NCBI GenBank assembly: GCA_002633025.1
Contig: NMRB01000045.1
Location: 223,965 to 287,964, forward strand
DNA: 64,000 bases
Reading direction: 5' to 3'
Origin: Notospermus geniculatus
Lineage: Eukaryota > Nemertea > Pilidiophora > Heteronemertea > Lineidae
The notes below the pieces were generated by a model that did no database searches, was not told the origin of the DNA, and saw only the letters and a program-made list of their open reading frames with translations. Position 1 is the first letter of the stretch. Every line of letters starts with the position of its first letter. Made by a program: the position numbers and the translations under genes. Positions 12,351-22,159 of the stretch are shown here, in pieces.

Positions 12351-13402
12351 CAGTTATTCATGTGGATACCATGCCGTATACACTTGAAAATATCTAGCGT
12401 GAAATGGGAAAAGCTAGTAACTAACATCTGGGAAATTTTGAGAAAATTGCGATTTATGTGTCTAGCCCTGTTATTAAGGTCATGGGACAAACTGACCATG
12501 TGAAATCATTTGAAGTAAATTGCTTTTAATTTGATCTTCTGTCACTGGGATTGAAGAATATGCTATGGAACCATATTTTTTGTTAGTTTCTAGCTTTTGC
12601 CCCAATTTATGTGTCAAGCCCTGTTATTTAAGGCCATTTACGTTTTACATAATTCTAGGCAATATGTGAATTATTTTTACACCAACCCACTGTAGAATGA
12701 AGCGGAAAAAGCTACTTAGTTCAAATAAACACTTAACTCAATTTCAACAAAAATTTTAGTTACTGGTTTTTGCCATTTCACGCTAGAATCTTATGCAGGT
12801 CAGATATCATGCAGGCATGATACACTTTTCACCAAATCAGGCAATCTTATCATTTAAACGATCACCTCGGCTACTTAATCTTGTTAAATATAAAGAATTG
12901 CGTTTGATTGTTCAAGAAAGACTTCTTAACTAAAACCTGAATGTACGCCGAGAGTGATTTGAACCAGCAGAAGACTCCACCAGATCTGTTTGAGAAGAAA
13001 ATCATTATCAAACTATTATTTTCTGCGTTTCAGTCGATAATACAACAATGAAGACACTTGATTTATCGTTTGAGGGGAACGATCAGATCTCCTTCGANNN
13101 NNNNNNNNNNNNNNNNNNNNNNNNNNNNNNNNNNNNNNNNNNNNNNNNNNNNNNNNNNNNNNNNNNNNNNNNNNNNNNNNNNNNNNNNNNNNNNNNNNNN
13201 NNNNNNNNGGGGTATTAACTGTCCCAATGCATGTGACATCGCCCGTGCACACCGCAGCGGAATCCGCTGTCGTGGAAACAGGGTTCGAAGGCCTTAAACA
13301 TGTTAAAAGACATGGGGCTTTTGGGGGGAAGATACTAACTGTGCAAATGTACCACTATGACTAAAAAATCCTGCTAATAAGAACATTCATTATAATTTTC
13401 AA
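12351..13402. other. Unassigned sequence including a 111-bp gap
   Basis: Nothing recognisable was found in 12351-13097. 13098-13208 is a run of N. 13209-13402 has no clear feature apart from the left copy of the target-site duplication of the adjoining SINE (13388-13402). Confidence 0.5.
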
Positions 13403-13787
13403 AGAATATGAAATTGAAATCGGATTTCTAAGGCGAAAGACATTGCTTCCTTCCTACCAGATTCGAACCCACGGACCCTCGCATAAGGCATCAATCGCCA
13501 GCACTAAGGGGCAGCAAGCCTTAAACCACTAGGCCAAATCCCCATCTTCAAAAAAGATGGTTCAATGGCCCATGTTTAAACGAGGCGTCCATCAGTACCC
13601 TGCGAGTAGTCCAAACAATCTCCGAAGCCAAACAGTTTTATGTTATGCGAGGGGTCACAAATAAAGGAGATACAAGTAAAGAATATGAAATTGAAATCGG
13701 GTTTCTATGGTGAAAGACATTGCTTCCTACCAGAATCGAACCCACGGACCCTCGCATAAGGCATCAATCGCCAGCACTAAGGGGCAG
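13403..13787 (-). mobile_element. Dimeric tRNA-derived SINE with 15-bp target-site duplication
   Basis: On the minus strand, a 5'-truncated SINE copy (13787 to about 13680) is followed by a linker of about 45 bp and then a full SINE (about 13640 to 13403). Both belong to the family of the copy at 8688-8909 and include the tRNA-like region, seen here as its reverse complement GGATTCGAACCCACGGAC-like. The whole 385 bp is bounded by a perfect direct repeat CATTATAATTTTCAA (13388-13402 and 13788-13802). One pair of duplications around both copies shows that they were inserted together as a dimer. Confidence 0.85.
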
Positions 13788-13911
13788 CATTATAATTTTC
13801 AAGTACAAAATGTAGTATTATTATTGAGGAGAAAAGAATCTTAATGTTCAATTTTAGGCAAACAAATCATTTTCTCCGATCAGGTACTTTGTGACTGTCA
13901 ATAGATAATCT

Positions 13912-15360
13912 TTAAAAAGCCGGTGTACATGTATGCTTGCGATGAAAGACATCTACGACATGTTCATAGGTTTTTCTATCGACGGAAGAAATATTATTCC
14001 TAATGATAAATAGTGACCAGTCAACACAAACCCGAAGATTTCTACACGAATTCAATCCAAAACGATAGTGAAGAGGTCGTTTAAGGCGTAGTTCCTGAAA
14101 TGGTGATAGCTCTTTTGTTCGGTAGATAGCTTGTCTAGCCACACAAAGTATCTTTATGATGCGAAGGAGCGGAGCTCTTGTTTTGCTTTGGTAACCGATG
14201 AAGAGAAGAATTTGCATCTTTTGGTTCCATTTCCAAAATATCTTACTAATCCTTCCGTTGAATTTGACCTTGTTTTCCTTGGCTAAATTTGTTAGTCTTT
14301 GTTTGTTGTTTTTCCCAACACGCCAGAACATACGTATTGAAATAGGATTTCTGATTGGTTCAAAGAGTATAAGATCGCCTTTTGACGAGATGGCATATTC
14401 AGTTTCTGCTTGCAATTTGAATGGAATCCCCTTGTCTAACTGAATGAAAAGCTGCGACCCAACTTTTGTAAGATTGTATATATAGAACTGGCAAAAGAAT
14501 ATACTGCTGCCTCTAAAGGTACAACATGTTACAGCTGCCCCACCTCCAAGGAGTGGAGGGGAAAGGCCGGTAATCATGTTTCTCCGCTTATTGCAAATGT
14601 CATCACCAGTTTGCTGAATTTTCCCAGAGAAGTTCCCTTTATGTATATCATACAGAAGATAATCGATAGGAAGGCTTCTCCGGGGCATTTTACGAAAACC
14701 GAATATCAAATGGTGGCTGAACATCGTGTCGGTCTCAAATGGTACAATGATTCCATCATCCATGTAGGAAAGATCGCCTTTTGACGAGATGGCATATTCA
14801 GTTTCTGCTTGCAATTTGAATGGAATCCCCTTGTCTAACTGAATGAAAAGCTGCGACCCAAACTTTGTAAGATTGTATATATAGAACTGGCAAAAGAATA
14901 TACTGCTGCCTCTAAAGGTACAACATGTTACAGCTGCCCCACCTCCAAGGAGTGGAGGGGAAAGGCCGGTAATCATGTTTCTCCGCTTATTGCAAATGTC
15001 ATCACCAGCTTGCTGAATTTTCCCAGAGAAGTTCCCTTTATGTACATCATACAGAGGATAATCGATAGGAAGGCCTCTCCGGGGCATTTTACGAAAACCG
15101 AATATCAAATGGTGGCTGAACATCGTGTCGGTCTCAAATGGTACAATGATTCCATCATCCATGTAGGATTTACTTGAAATTACCGTAAGAATCCTTTTCG
15201 ATAAATCTACTCTAAAAACTTTGACGCTATTGATAGGTGACTCATGCGGCCTTATGAGTTTTACCAGATATCCCTCGCTGTCATCATAAAACCACATATC
15301 TTTAGTTTCCGACGCAAGCCGTGGTGCGATCAGTATACGCTGGACTTTTGAATACATCAA
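13912..15360 (-). CDS. Unrecognised protein with in-frame 133-residue duplication
   Basis: A 482-codon open frame, the longest uninterrupted one in the window, with a start at 15360. I do not recognise a family. Residues about 64-196 and 197-329 are near-identical copies. The DNA units (14373-14771 and 14772-15170) are 399 bp each, so the duplication keeps the frame, and the few differences are mostly amino-acid substitutions without stops. The alternation of short hydrophobic and aromatic strands (for example IFFCQFYIYNL) suggests a beta-rich, possibly propeller-like extracellular domain. No signal peptide is visible, so the ATG may lie inside an internal exon. It has the same strand and a similar style to the PAN-linked gene at 18057-19448, so the two may be distant paralogues. 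Expression is unproven. Confidence 0.55.
   Translation of the reverse strand: MMYSKVQRILIAPRLASETKDMWFYDDSEGYLVKLIRPHESPINSVKVFRVDLSKRILTVISSKSYMDDGIIVPFETDTMFSHHLIFGFRKMPRRGLPIDYPLYDVHKGNFSGKIQQAGDDICNKRRNMITGLSPPLLGGGAAVTCCTFRGSSIFFCQFYIYNLTKFGSQLFIQLDKGIPFKLQAETEYAISSKGDLSYMDDGIIVPFETDTMFSHHLIFGFRKMPRRSLPIDYLLYDIHKGNFSGKIQQTGDDICNKRRNMITGLSPPLLGGGAAVTCCTFRGSSIFFCQFYIYNLTKVGSQLFIQLDKGIPFKLQAETEYAISSKGDLILFEPIRNPISIRMFWRVGKNNKQRLTNLAKENKVKFNGRISKIFWKWNQKMQILLFIGYQSKTRAPLLRIIKILCVARQAIYRTKELSPFQELRLKRPLHYRFGLNSCRNLRVCVDWSLFIIRNNISSVDRKTYEHVVDVFHRKHTCTPAF
14373..15170 (-). repeat. Tandem duplication 2 x 399 bp inside an ORF
   Basis: 14373-14771 and 14772-15170 differ at only a few positions. 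Both begin GATCGCCTTTTGACGAG on the plus strand. The unit length is exactly 133 codons and neither copy carries an indel. Confidence 0.9.
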
Positions 15361-15622
15361 CGTATGACTGTGTGACTATAGGAGTGCAACAAAGAACGTT
15401 ATTTAAAATAGTCCCTTATGGACTAGTGATATTGAAATAGGCTGGACGCTTATGATTTAGGCCTACTCGTTGTGTGGGGTAGAAGGCCTGCAGTGCAGAA
15501 ATGATTGCAGAAAGTCAGGCGAGTCAAGTCAAGCTCAGATTTTGATGATTGACGTAGTGGGAACAATTCCATATGCCCATTGTGTATAATGGTTCGCCTA
15601 TTGCCTCTGGCGTCGGACAGTA

Positions 15623-15624
<2 letters not shown>
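15361..15624. other. No recognisable gene
   Basis: Sequence upstream of the 482-codon frame (minus strand). I looked for a 5' exon with a donor but could not support one. ACTAG near 15421 could serve as an acceptor for a larger exon. Confidence 0.35.

Positions 15625-15656
<32 letters not shown>
15625..15656 (+). repeat. (GT)16 microsatellite
   Basis: Uninterrupted GT dinucleotide run of about 32 bp. It creates long but meaningless open frames on both strands. Confidence 0.95.
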
Positions 15657-15657
<1 letters not shown>

Positions 15658-15744
15658 GGAGAGTGGAGAACGCCAAAGAGGTCACGTTGAGTGGGATTTT
15701 GTTTCTTTTTACGTTTTTTTCGGGATGCAAAGTTAGTTATACCG

Positions 15745-15957
15745 CTAGTATTTTCGGGCTTCCAGTAGATTGTGTGTTTTTTTTCGTAGGCCACATGTTG
15801 CTCTATTCCAAACAGAGGGGCGAAATAAGAGTTAAAGAAGATTATGGCGAAGAAGAACATCAGTCATCATGGCCTGGGCCCTTATTTTACGGCTTCCAGT
15901 CGGTTGTGTGTGTTTTTTCGTAGGCCACTTGTTGATTTCTTCCAAGCAGAGGGGGAA
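15745..15957 (+). repeat. Diverged direct repeat of about 70 bp
   Basis: 15750-15815 and 15887-15955 share GGCTTCCAGT, TGTGTGTTTTTTTTCGTAGG-like, CCACNTGTTG and CCAANCAGAGGGG in the same order. Just downstream, GAGGATGCATTG and its inverse CAATGCATCCTC (about 15976-16011) make a small hairpin. Confidence 0.7.
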
Positions 15958-16254
15958 AGGCATCAACGCTCTGTGAGAGGATGCATTGGCCATACGACAA
16001 TGCATCCTCTCCAAAGTCTGTTGACATTCTCCTGTTACGAAATCATGTAAATAGCACAGTTACTTTCACCTTTAGCTTCTTCAGGGGCATACCATGTTAC
16101 GTTCCTTTTTCACTTAATACCTCATCACTCATTGTTGCACAATAGCCCATTTATTAGGAATAAAACAGGCTCCTAGTCTATCCTACCCCCTACCCCCAAC
16201 ACCCTGTTCCGATAACTCTGGATAATATTCTACATGTACAGTGCGATTAGAAGT

Positions 16255-17064
16255 GTCGCTAGGTGAAATGCGTTTCGCACTGAAAAACATTTCTTCATCA
16301 AAATGACGAACTTAGGTTCGTTTTCATTATCACCAAACTGAGTATCTATTGTCATTTTCACGAACCCTTGTTTATGTTCGTCAAAATGACGAACCTGGAC
16401 TTGTCATTTTGACGAATTTAGATACTCAGTTTGGTGATACACCGTGGAGAATCGTCAGCGCATTCGCCGAGTTTCTCAGCTGGCAGCACTGTGCTCCGAG
16501 TCGAACATGGCGGCTGTGTCACATATTGATGTGTGTGTTGCCGACTAAAACGCGAAAGATGGAGAGTTTCGGTCGAGGTGAGCGAGTTAAAGTAAATTTG
16601 AGGATGATCTAGTGATAATTTGCAATAGAACAAGCCGAAATATAGGTGCTGAAGGAGTGTTGTTTCTTTGTTTGAAGTCGAAATGTTCGTAGTGTAGGCC
16701 GGTTGTTTGATTGACCGCAGTTTCCACAGAGTGACACTTGAACTTTTCCACTTCAAATGTAAAATCGACTACGGAATTCCAATTAAGGAAGCTTTAGATT
16801 AATAGACGATAAACTGGAGGTCATCCTCGGCATGGTCTAAGTGTGTATACCTTTCATCTTCTGTACATGTGCTCCCCGCTTTGGAGTTGACATCTTCAAC
16901 ATTTGTGACACAACCGCCATGTTCCGACTCGGAGCACAGTGCTGCCACTTGAAAAACTCGGCGAATGCGCTGACGATTCTCCACGGTGTGATAATGAAAA
17001 CAAACCTAAGTTCGTCATTTTGATGAAGAAAAGTTTTCAGTGCGGCTAAATCGAAATTCGCACT
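16255..17064. mobile_element. Large palindromic element with a smaller palindrome nested in its left arm
   Basis: The left arm (16255-16520) and right arm (about 16906-17064) are inverted copies running from GCACTGAAAA through CACCGTGGAGAATCGTC to ATGGCGG(C/T)TGTGTCACA. The left arm is interrupted at about 16334-16438 by a roughly 105-bp self-complementary piece that begins CACCAAACTGAGTATC and ends GATACTCAGTTTGGTG. The centre is non-coding. This is a foldback or MITE family that has grown by nested insertion. Confidence 0.75.
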
Positions 17065-17154
17065 GTGGCTGTGACTCCATACCTCAAAATACGATTATAA
17101 ACCACGTTTTCGCATACGGTAGTGCGGTAATGGCGCTTTGCAAGTCGGCTTTGA

Positions 17155-18029
17155 AATAGGCGTGAACCGGTTCGTAAGAACACCAAATCGGACCCAATCA
17201 GACCGGACTGATGTAGTAGAAACCATTGCTCGCTGATACAACAGATTGCCCCCGGGCAATCTGTATCCAGGGCAGTAGTTTTCACTACAACGTCTGCAAC
17301 ACCTGAATTTCAACGTCCGGCTAGGGCAAATAAAAACAGGACTTAGTTAATCTTCATTGTCCGTAGGACAACTAATAACAGAAATTTCTAGTACAGGAAG
17401 CCCGGTCGGGCATCCTGTGCATAGGGCAGTCCCTTCTATTACACCGGTGTGAAAGAAATGCAAGTCCGCCCGATGTCGCTAGGTGAAATGCGTTTCGCAC
17501 TGAAAAACATTTCTTCATCAAAATGACGAACTTAGGTTCGTTTTCATTATCACCAAACTGAGTATATATTGTCATTTTCACGAACCCTTGTTTATGTTCG
17601 TCAAAATGACGAACCTGGACTTGTCATTTTGACGAATTTAGATACTCAGTTTGGTGATAATGAAAACAAACCTAAGTTCGTCATTTTGATGAAGAAAAGT
17701 TTTCAGTGCGGCTGAATCGAAATTCGCAATAGGCGTGAACCGGTTCGTAAGAACACCAAATCGGACCAAATCAGACCGGACTGATGTAGTAGAAACCATT
17801 GCTCGCTGATACATAACAGATTGCCCCTGGGCAATCTGTATCCAGGGCAGTAGTTTTCACTACAACGTCTGCAACACCTGAATTTCAACGTCCGGCTAGG
17901 GCAAATAAAAACAGGACTTAGTTAATCTTCATTGTCCCGTAGGACAACTAATAACATAAATTTCTAGTACAGGAAGCCCGGTCGGGCATCCTGCGCATAG
18001 GGCAGTCCCTTCTATTACACCGGCGTGAA
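17155..18029. repeat. Direct duplication of about 300 bp with a palindrome between the copies
   Basis: 17155-17453 and 17728-18029 are almost identical (both start AATAGGCGTGAACCGG); the period is 573 bp. The spacer consists mainly of the palindromic element at 17474-17727. The copies contain repeated CCGGTC and CCCGGG words and no domain-bearing frame. Confidence 0.85.
17474..17727. mobile_element. Near-complete palindromic MITE
   Basis: This is the simple form of the element at 16255-17064. The arms TGTCGCTAGGTGAAATGCG... and ...GAATCGAAATTCGC surround the inner palindrome CACCAAACTGAGTAT...ACTCAGTTTGGTG. Nearly the whole 254 bp can pair with itself. Comparing the two copies shows that the larger one gained an extra central block beginning CACCGTGGAG. 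Confidence 0.75.
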
Positions 18030-18056
18030 CTAAGATGGTCTCTTGAATATCGTTGT

Positions 18057-18971
18057 TCAGCCTTCTCGGTACCGATGAACGACAGATAAACGTTGATTAC
18101 CCCGTCCCCGCCACAGGTGCTGCCACATAAAACATATGATGTCTCTAGATGCTTCATAATGAATCTGCAAATCATGAAGTAAACTCAATTGGGGATGTAA
18201 AGCTACATCAGAAGTAGATGTTTTTGCAGCCATGTCACATCTTTCTTGGACAAGTCCTTTTTTGGTTTCACACGGCATTATGAAATTTAGTAACTTCACT
18301 GATTTATCAAACAATATAAACGCAACAAATATATTTTCATGTTTAGGGTGTCCTACAGAACCCCGATATGATGCATAGGGATGAGGAGGAGATAACTCCA
18401 GCGTGTTTGCCTTTTGGTAACCTGTCAGCAAATGATACGAAGTAATTTTGGTCAGTGATTTCTCTCGTTTTGGAGAAAATGTAAGAATTACGTCCACATC
18501 AGAAAAAAACCCAGTGTAGTTTGATCTCAAACCAAACAGGGTGGTTGATGTTCCGTTTAACAAATAAAGCGTTTTTTTGTCTGGTTCAATGACCAAATCA
18601 TAAACACTAAAATACGCACGACCTAAGTGTTTATATCGACAGGAAATCAGAACTTTTTTCCATATTTTTACCCTGAAATTTGATCGCCAGTCGCACAACT
18701 TTTTACACCTTTCATTCGCTGGCAAAAGTATTCTTTTGGATACCTTCCCCATGACGAAGTTGTAAAACATCAGCCAACACGACCGAGAAGCAAATATAAA
18801 AAAATTATCGAAGAAGCCAAGACCAAAGTAGAAGTCTCTACTGAAAATTTGTGAATTATATTTTATCGTAAAAGCGTTCCTTTGGTAGACATATACTCGG
18901 ACCCAAGAGAAGAATCGGCGGTTTCTATAAGTGTAAATTACGTAGCCTTTACCTTGATGGTATGTCAGATG
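18057..18971 (-). CDS. 3' exon of PAN-linked gene, unrecognised domain
   Basis: An open frame of about 300 codons ending at 18057. A phase-compatible acceptor CTGCAG at 18972-18977 would join it in frame to the PAN-like exon whose donor is at 19172. The alternative acceptor ATTAG about 40 bp upstream does not keep phase with that donor. The product is rich in Phe and Tyr with repeated beta-strand-like stretches (VRVYVYQR, FDNFFIFASRS), suggesting an extracellular beta-rich fold. I do not recognise the family. It may be distantly related to the 482-codon frame at 13912-15360 (shared length class and strand pattern), which is inference only. The C-terminal 60 residues look less ordered and may run past the true exon end. 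Confidence 0.5.
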   Translation of the reverse strand, partial: HLTYHQGKGYVIYTYRNRRFFSWVRVYVYQRNAFTIKYNSQIFSRDFYFGLGFFDNFFIFASRSCWLMFYNFVMGKVSKRILLPANERCKKLCDWRSNFRVKIWKKVLISCRYKHLGRAYFSVYDLVIEPDKKTLYLLNGTSTTLFGLRSNYTGFFSDVDVILTFSPKREKSLTKITSYHLLTGYQKANTLELSPPHPYASYRGSVGHPKHENIFVAFILFDKSVKLLNFIMPCETKKGLVQERCDMAAKTSTSDVALHPQLSLLHDLQIHYEASRDIICFMWQHLWRGRGNQRLSVVHRYREG

Positions 18972-19172
18972 CTGCAGTGGCGTTGTAATGTTGATTGACG
19001 GAACCAACCTAATTTTTTGGGCACGATAGTGGTCTCTGACAACGTGCTAAGAATTGAACAGAAAATTACGGCCATAATTAAGAAGTAACACATTCTTACA
19101 TCCGTTCGAGTTCTGAGGTGTTTTCTAGCCAACCGTTGATGAACGAAACATTATTTGATGACAGAAACATAC

Positions 19173-19448
19173 CTTTCTCTGGTACATACTGCATCCTATC
19201 TGCTTATATGTTTCTTTTTCTTCAATACATGTTCCTCTCCTCCGACTGAGTTGACAATGATAATGCTCTTTCTCTGTGCACACGTTGAACATTTTACAGT
19301 TTCCTGTGGTCAGGCAGGAAACAGCACACATCAGAAAACGAGATACGATGAACTGATATAAATCAGGAGAGGAAAGTGCCTTGCCATTTATTAAATAACT
19401 GAAACGAGCGTCTGTTTTCATTTTGTGGTTATTAATTATCAAATACAC
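19173..19448 (-). CDS. PAN/apple-like domain exon
   Basis: Open exon ending in a consensus donor AAG|GTATGT (donor bases at 19171-19172). Six or more cysteines with PAN-type spacing are present: CAVSC, NCKMFNVC, YHCQL, GTC and IGC. PAN/apple modules are extracellular binding domains of about 80 residues, and the size fits. No signal peptide is encoded here, so it should come from an upstream exon. The 5' limit is uncertain; the first Met is only a possible start. It is probably the N-terminal module of a secreted protein continuing in the exon at 18057-18971. A partial second copy lies at 20206-20459. Confidence 0.55.
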
Positions 19449-19466
19449 GACGCATAGCTGTATCTT

Positions 19467-19604
19467 TAAGGCTTCCTTTACATAGAGGTATACGGTATAC
19501 GAAAACGCCGGTTGACAAAGGCTTCCCCAGGATTCACGACCGTGAAGCCATTGTTAACCGGCGTTTTCGTATACCGTACACTTCTATGTAAAGGAAGCCT
19601 TACT
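19467..19604. repeat. Foldback element (copy 1)
   Basis: TAAGGCTTCCTTTACATAGA and its inverse bracket about 138 bp. The arms are about 56 bp, including GGTATACGAAAACGCCGGTT on the left, and the loop contains CACGACCGTG. It is a compact hairpin-forming repeat close to the 5' side of the PAN-like exon. An identical copy at 20418-20555 came with the 951-bp duplication. Confidence 0.8.
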
Positions 19605-20205
19605 GCATCTTCCTGTATGGGAACTACTAATGGTAACATGTGTGACAGGAATCAATGTCATAGGAATGCAAGTCCGCCAAATAATAGCCCGCTTTTTGTA
19701 AGGTTATGATTCGAATGGTGAAGGTCTGTATAGCCGTGTAGTAGAATCGTATACCGTAGAATCACTTTTCTCCTGTCAGTGTCAGGTATGCAAGGCCGAA
19801 ATTATTCATTGGCTGTTCATGCCCCTTTTTGTGAGCGGCCGGTGGCAATATCGCCATATTCGCCATGCAGTCCCAGTTGAAACTAGCATTGCGAATTTGA
19901 TGACCTCCACACTGACACAGACGTGTCAAAAATTAACTACTCTATCACGGATGTACTAGTAGGCCTACTTCAGTCTCATCTTTGACGAGACTGGAGTACT
20001 GTCTGTGAAGACCGTGCGTGATGGTGCACCTGCGACCTGGTGTGCATCTTTTGTACACATGGTACTCAGGGCTTTCATTAAGCCTGCGTATGGCGTCTAT
20101 TACGCATGTAAACTACGGAAATGCCGCAAACATAAACAAGTCTGAAGTCTCAAAAACGCAGGTAAATTCGATGATACGCTGATAGAGAAAGTGTGGAAGT
20201 CCCAT

Positions 20206-20459
20206 CAATGATAATGCTCTTTCTCTGTGCACACGTTGAACATTTTACAGTTTCCTGTGGTCAGGCAGGAAACAGCACACATCAGAAAACGAGATACGAC
20301 GAACCGATATAAATCAGGAGAGGAAAGTGCCTTGCCATTTATTAAATAACTGAAACGAGCGTCTGTTTTCATTTTGTGGTTATTAATTATCAAATACACG
20401 ACGCATAGCTGTATCTTTAAGGCTTCCTTTACATAGAGGTATACGGTATACGAAAACAC
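20206..20459 (-). pseudogene. Truncated duplicate of the PAN-like exon
   Basis: Identical in most residues to the first part of the exon at 19173-19448, with changes such as Gln to Arg and Ile to Val. It stops after the fifth Cys region because the duplication break falls at 20206. The rest of the domain and the donor site are missing, so it cannot encode a full PAN module. Confidence 0.7.
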
Positions 20460-20555
20460 CGGTTGACAAAGGCTTCCCCAGGATTCACGACCGTGAAGCC
20501 ATTGTTAACCGGCGTTTTCGTATACCGTACACTTCTATGTAAAGGAAGCCTTACT
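20418..20555. repeat. Foldback element (copy 2)
   Basis: Second copy of the hairpin element at 19467-19604, carried by the 951-bp duplication. It differs by single bases, for example ACACCGG against ACGCCGG. Confidence 0.8.
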
Positions 20556-21453
20556 GCATCTTCCTGTATGGGAACTACTAATGGTAACATGTGTGACAGG
20601 AATCAACGTCATAGGAATGCAAGTCCGCCAAATAATAGCCCGCTTTTTGTAAGGTTATGATTCGAATGGTGAAGGTCTGTATAGCCGTGTAGTAGAATCG
20701 TATACCGTAGAATCACTTTTCTCCTGTCAGTGTCAGGTATGCAAGGCCGACATTATTCATTGGCTGTTCATGCCCCTTTTCGTGAGCGGCCGGTGGCAAT
20801 ATCGCCATATTCGCCATGCAGTCCCAGTTGAAACTAGCATTGCGAATTTGATGACCTCCACACTGACACAGACGTGTCAAAAATTAACTACTCTATCACG
20901 GATGTACTAGTAGGCCTACTTCAGTCTCATCTTTGACGATACTGGAGTACTGTCTGTGAAGACCGTGCGTGATGGTGCACCTGCGACCTGGTGTGCATCT
21001 TTTGTACACATGGTACTCAGGGCTTTCATTAAGCCTGCGTATGGCGTCTATTACGGATGTAAACCACGGAAATGCCGCAAACATAAACAAGTCTGAAGTC
21101 TCAAAAACGCAGGTAAATTCGATGATACGCTGATAGAGAAAGTGTGGAAGTCCCATCTGTATACTCAGTCTCCATTTACGCCAGTAGGACCACAGCTGAC
21201 GCAGGTATCAAGACATTGCAAGTCGCGCCAGCCAAATTTTCTTCAACCACACCCAATCCTTGCTAGCGCAGCTGAAGTAACTGGGGATTCCCGTCGCCCA
21301 TGGCAACTACACACTCCTGGTTCGCGCATGATACTGGTATAGCAGCATACGAAGGGAAGATTTGACCCCAGCAAAATATAACAAGAAGTCATGACCCCCC
21401 AAAAGAATTCCTGGAAGTCTAAAGACCGCAGCATCTTCCCAAATTGACTTCCA

Positions 21454-21565
21454 TAAAAAAATTGTGGAAGTCATGACCCAGGTAGTGAAAAAGTTAATGA
21501 AAGCCCTGNTAAAAAAATTGTGGAAGTCATGACCCAGGTAGTGAAAAAGTTAATAAAAGCCCTGG
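21454..21565. repeat. 57-bp direct duplication around a single N
   Basis: AAAAAAATTGTGGAAGTCAT... occurs at 21454-21508 and again at 21511-21565, with the N at 21509. Only one substitution separates the copies. The N at the junction makes an assembly join likely. Confidence 0.85.
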
Positions 21566-22159
21566 GTACATACTCAACTGTGCCATAAAAAGGGTCCCCG
21601 AGCATTGGTTGTGTGATTTCGCTACCGGGAACCACGACGAGCGCCGTGGGACAAGCAAGAGAGGGAGGCATAAGTCTCCAATGATAATCTTGGGACTGAA
21701 CATGCTGACATGCGGAAGTTATCCCAGCCGACCCGTCAGAAACTGACGCGAGCACGAGTAGGCCTATGCACTCCGCCATGCATGTCATGCACGCTGACCT
21801 GAATCACAATGTGTAATTATCGTGCGTAGTGTGCGTGACGTCACAGTGCAACCGGGAAAATTTATGCGATGACGTCAGCGAAAACTTATTCGCGGCCGCC
21901 GCGAGTGGCCCTCCGTTGCTCGGGACGACGTCATGGATTGTTGACTGCGCCAGGGGCACGGCGAGCCGGCAGATTTCATCAACAGTGGCCCCAAACTCGG
22001 TAAATATTGCACCTGAGTTACATTCCAGTCTTTCGTCGATTGAGACTTTTATATTTAAGATCCTGTGAAAGTTTGAGCGAATTCTGTTGAGTAGTTTTTG
22101 TAAAACAGCGCCCAAAAGTGATTGACGAGATCCATTAAGAAACCAACAGTGAAATCAAT
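21566..22159. other. Probable 5' flank of the transposase gene
   Basis: No domain-bearing frame. 21830-21960 is richer in CpG and contains three GACGTC words (CRE-like, at about 21839, 21872 and 21927) within about 100 bp. This could be promoter sequence for the plus-strand gene that starts near 22160. No TATA box is clear. Confidence 0.35.

Larger units (their letters stand above)
19255..21157. repeat. Tandem duplication, two units of 951 bp
   Basis: 19255-20205 and 20206-21157 are near-identical, both starting CAATGATAATGCTC and ending AAGTCCCATC. The left break cuts through the PAN-like exon, so only its 5' part is duplicated. There are few differences, which points to a recent event or a haplotype-assembly artefact. 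Confidence 0.9.

Noticed and set aside
15450-15860. A His/Thr-repeat protein on the minus strand
   Set aside because: The frame is created by the (GT)n microsatellite.
21471-21788. A 105-codon minus-strand ORF as a signal-peptide exon for the PAN-like gene
   Set aside because: It crosses the N-marked 57-bp duplication, its hydrophobic start is weak, and no donor in phase with the PAN exon was found.
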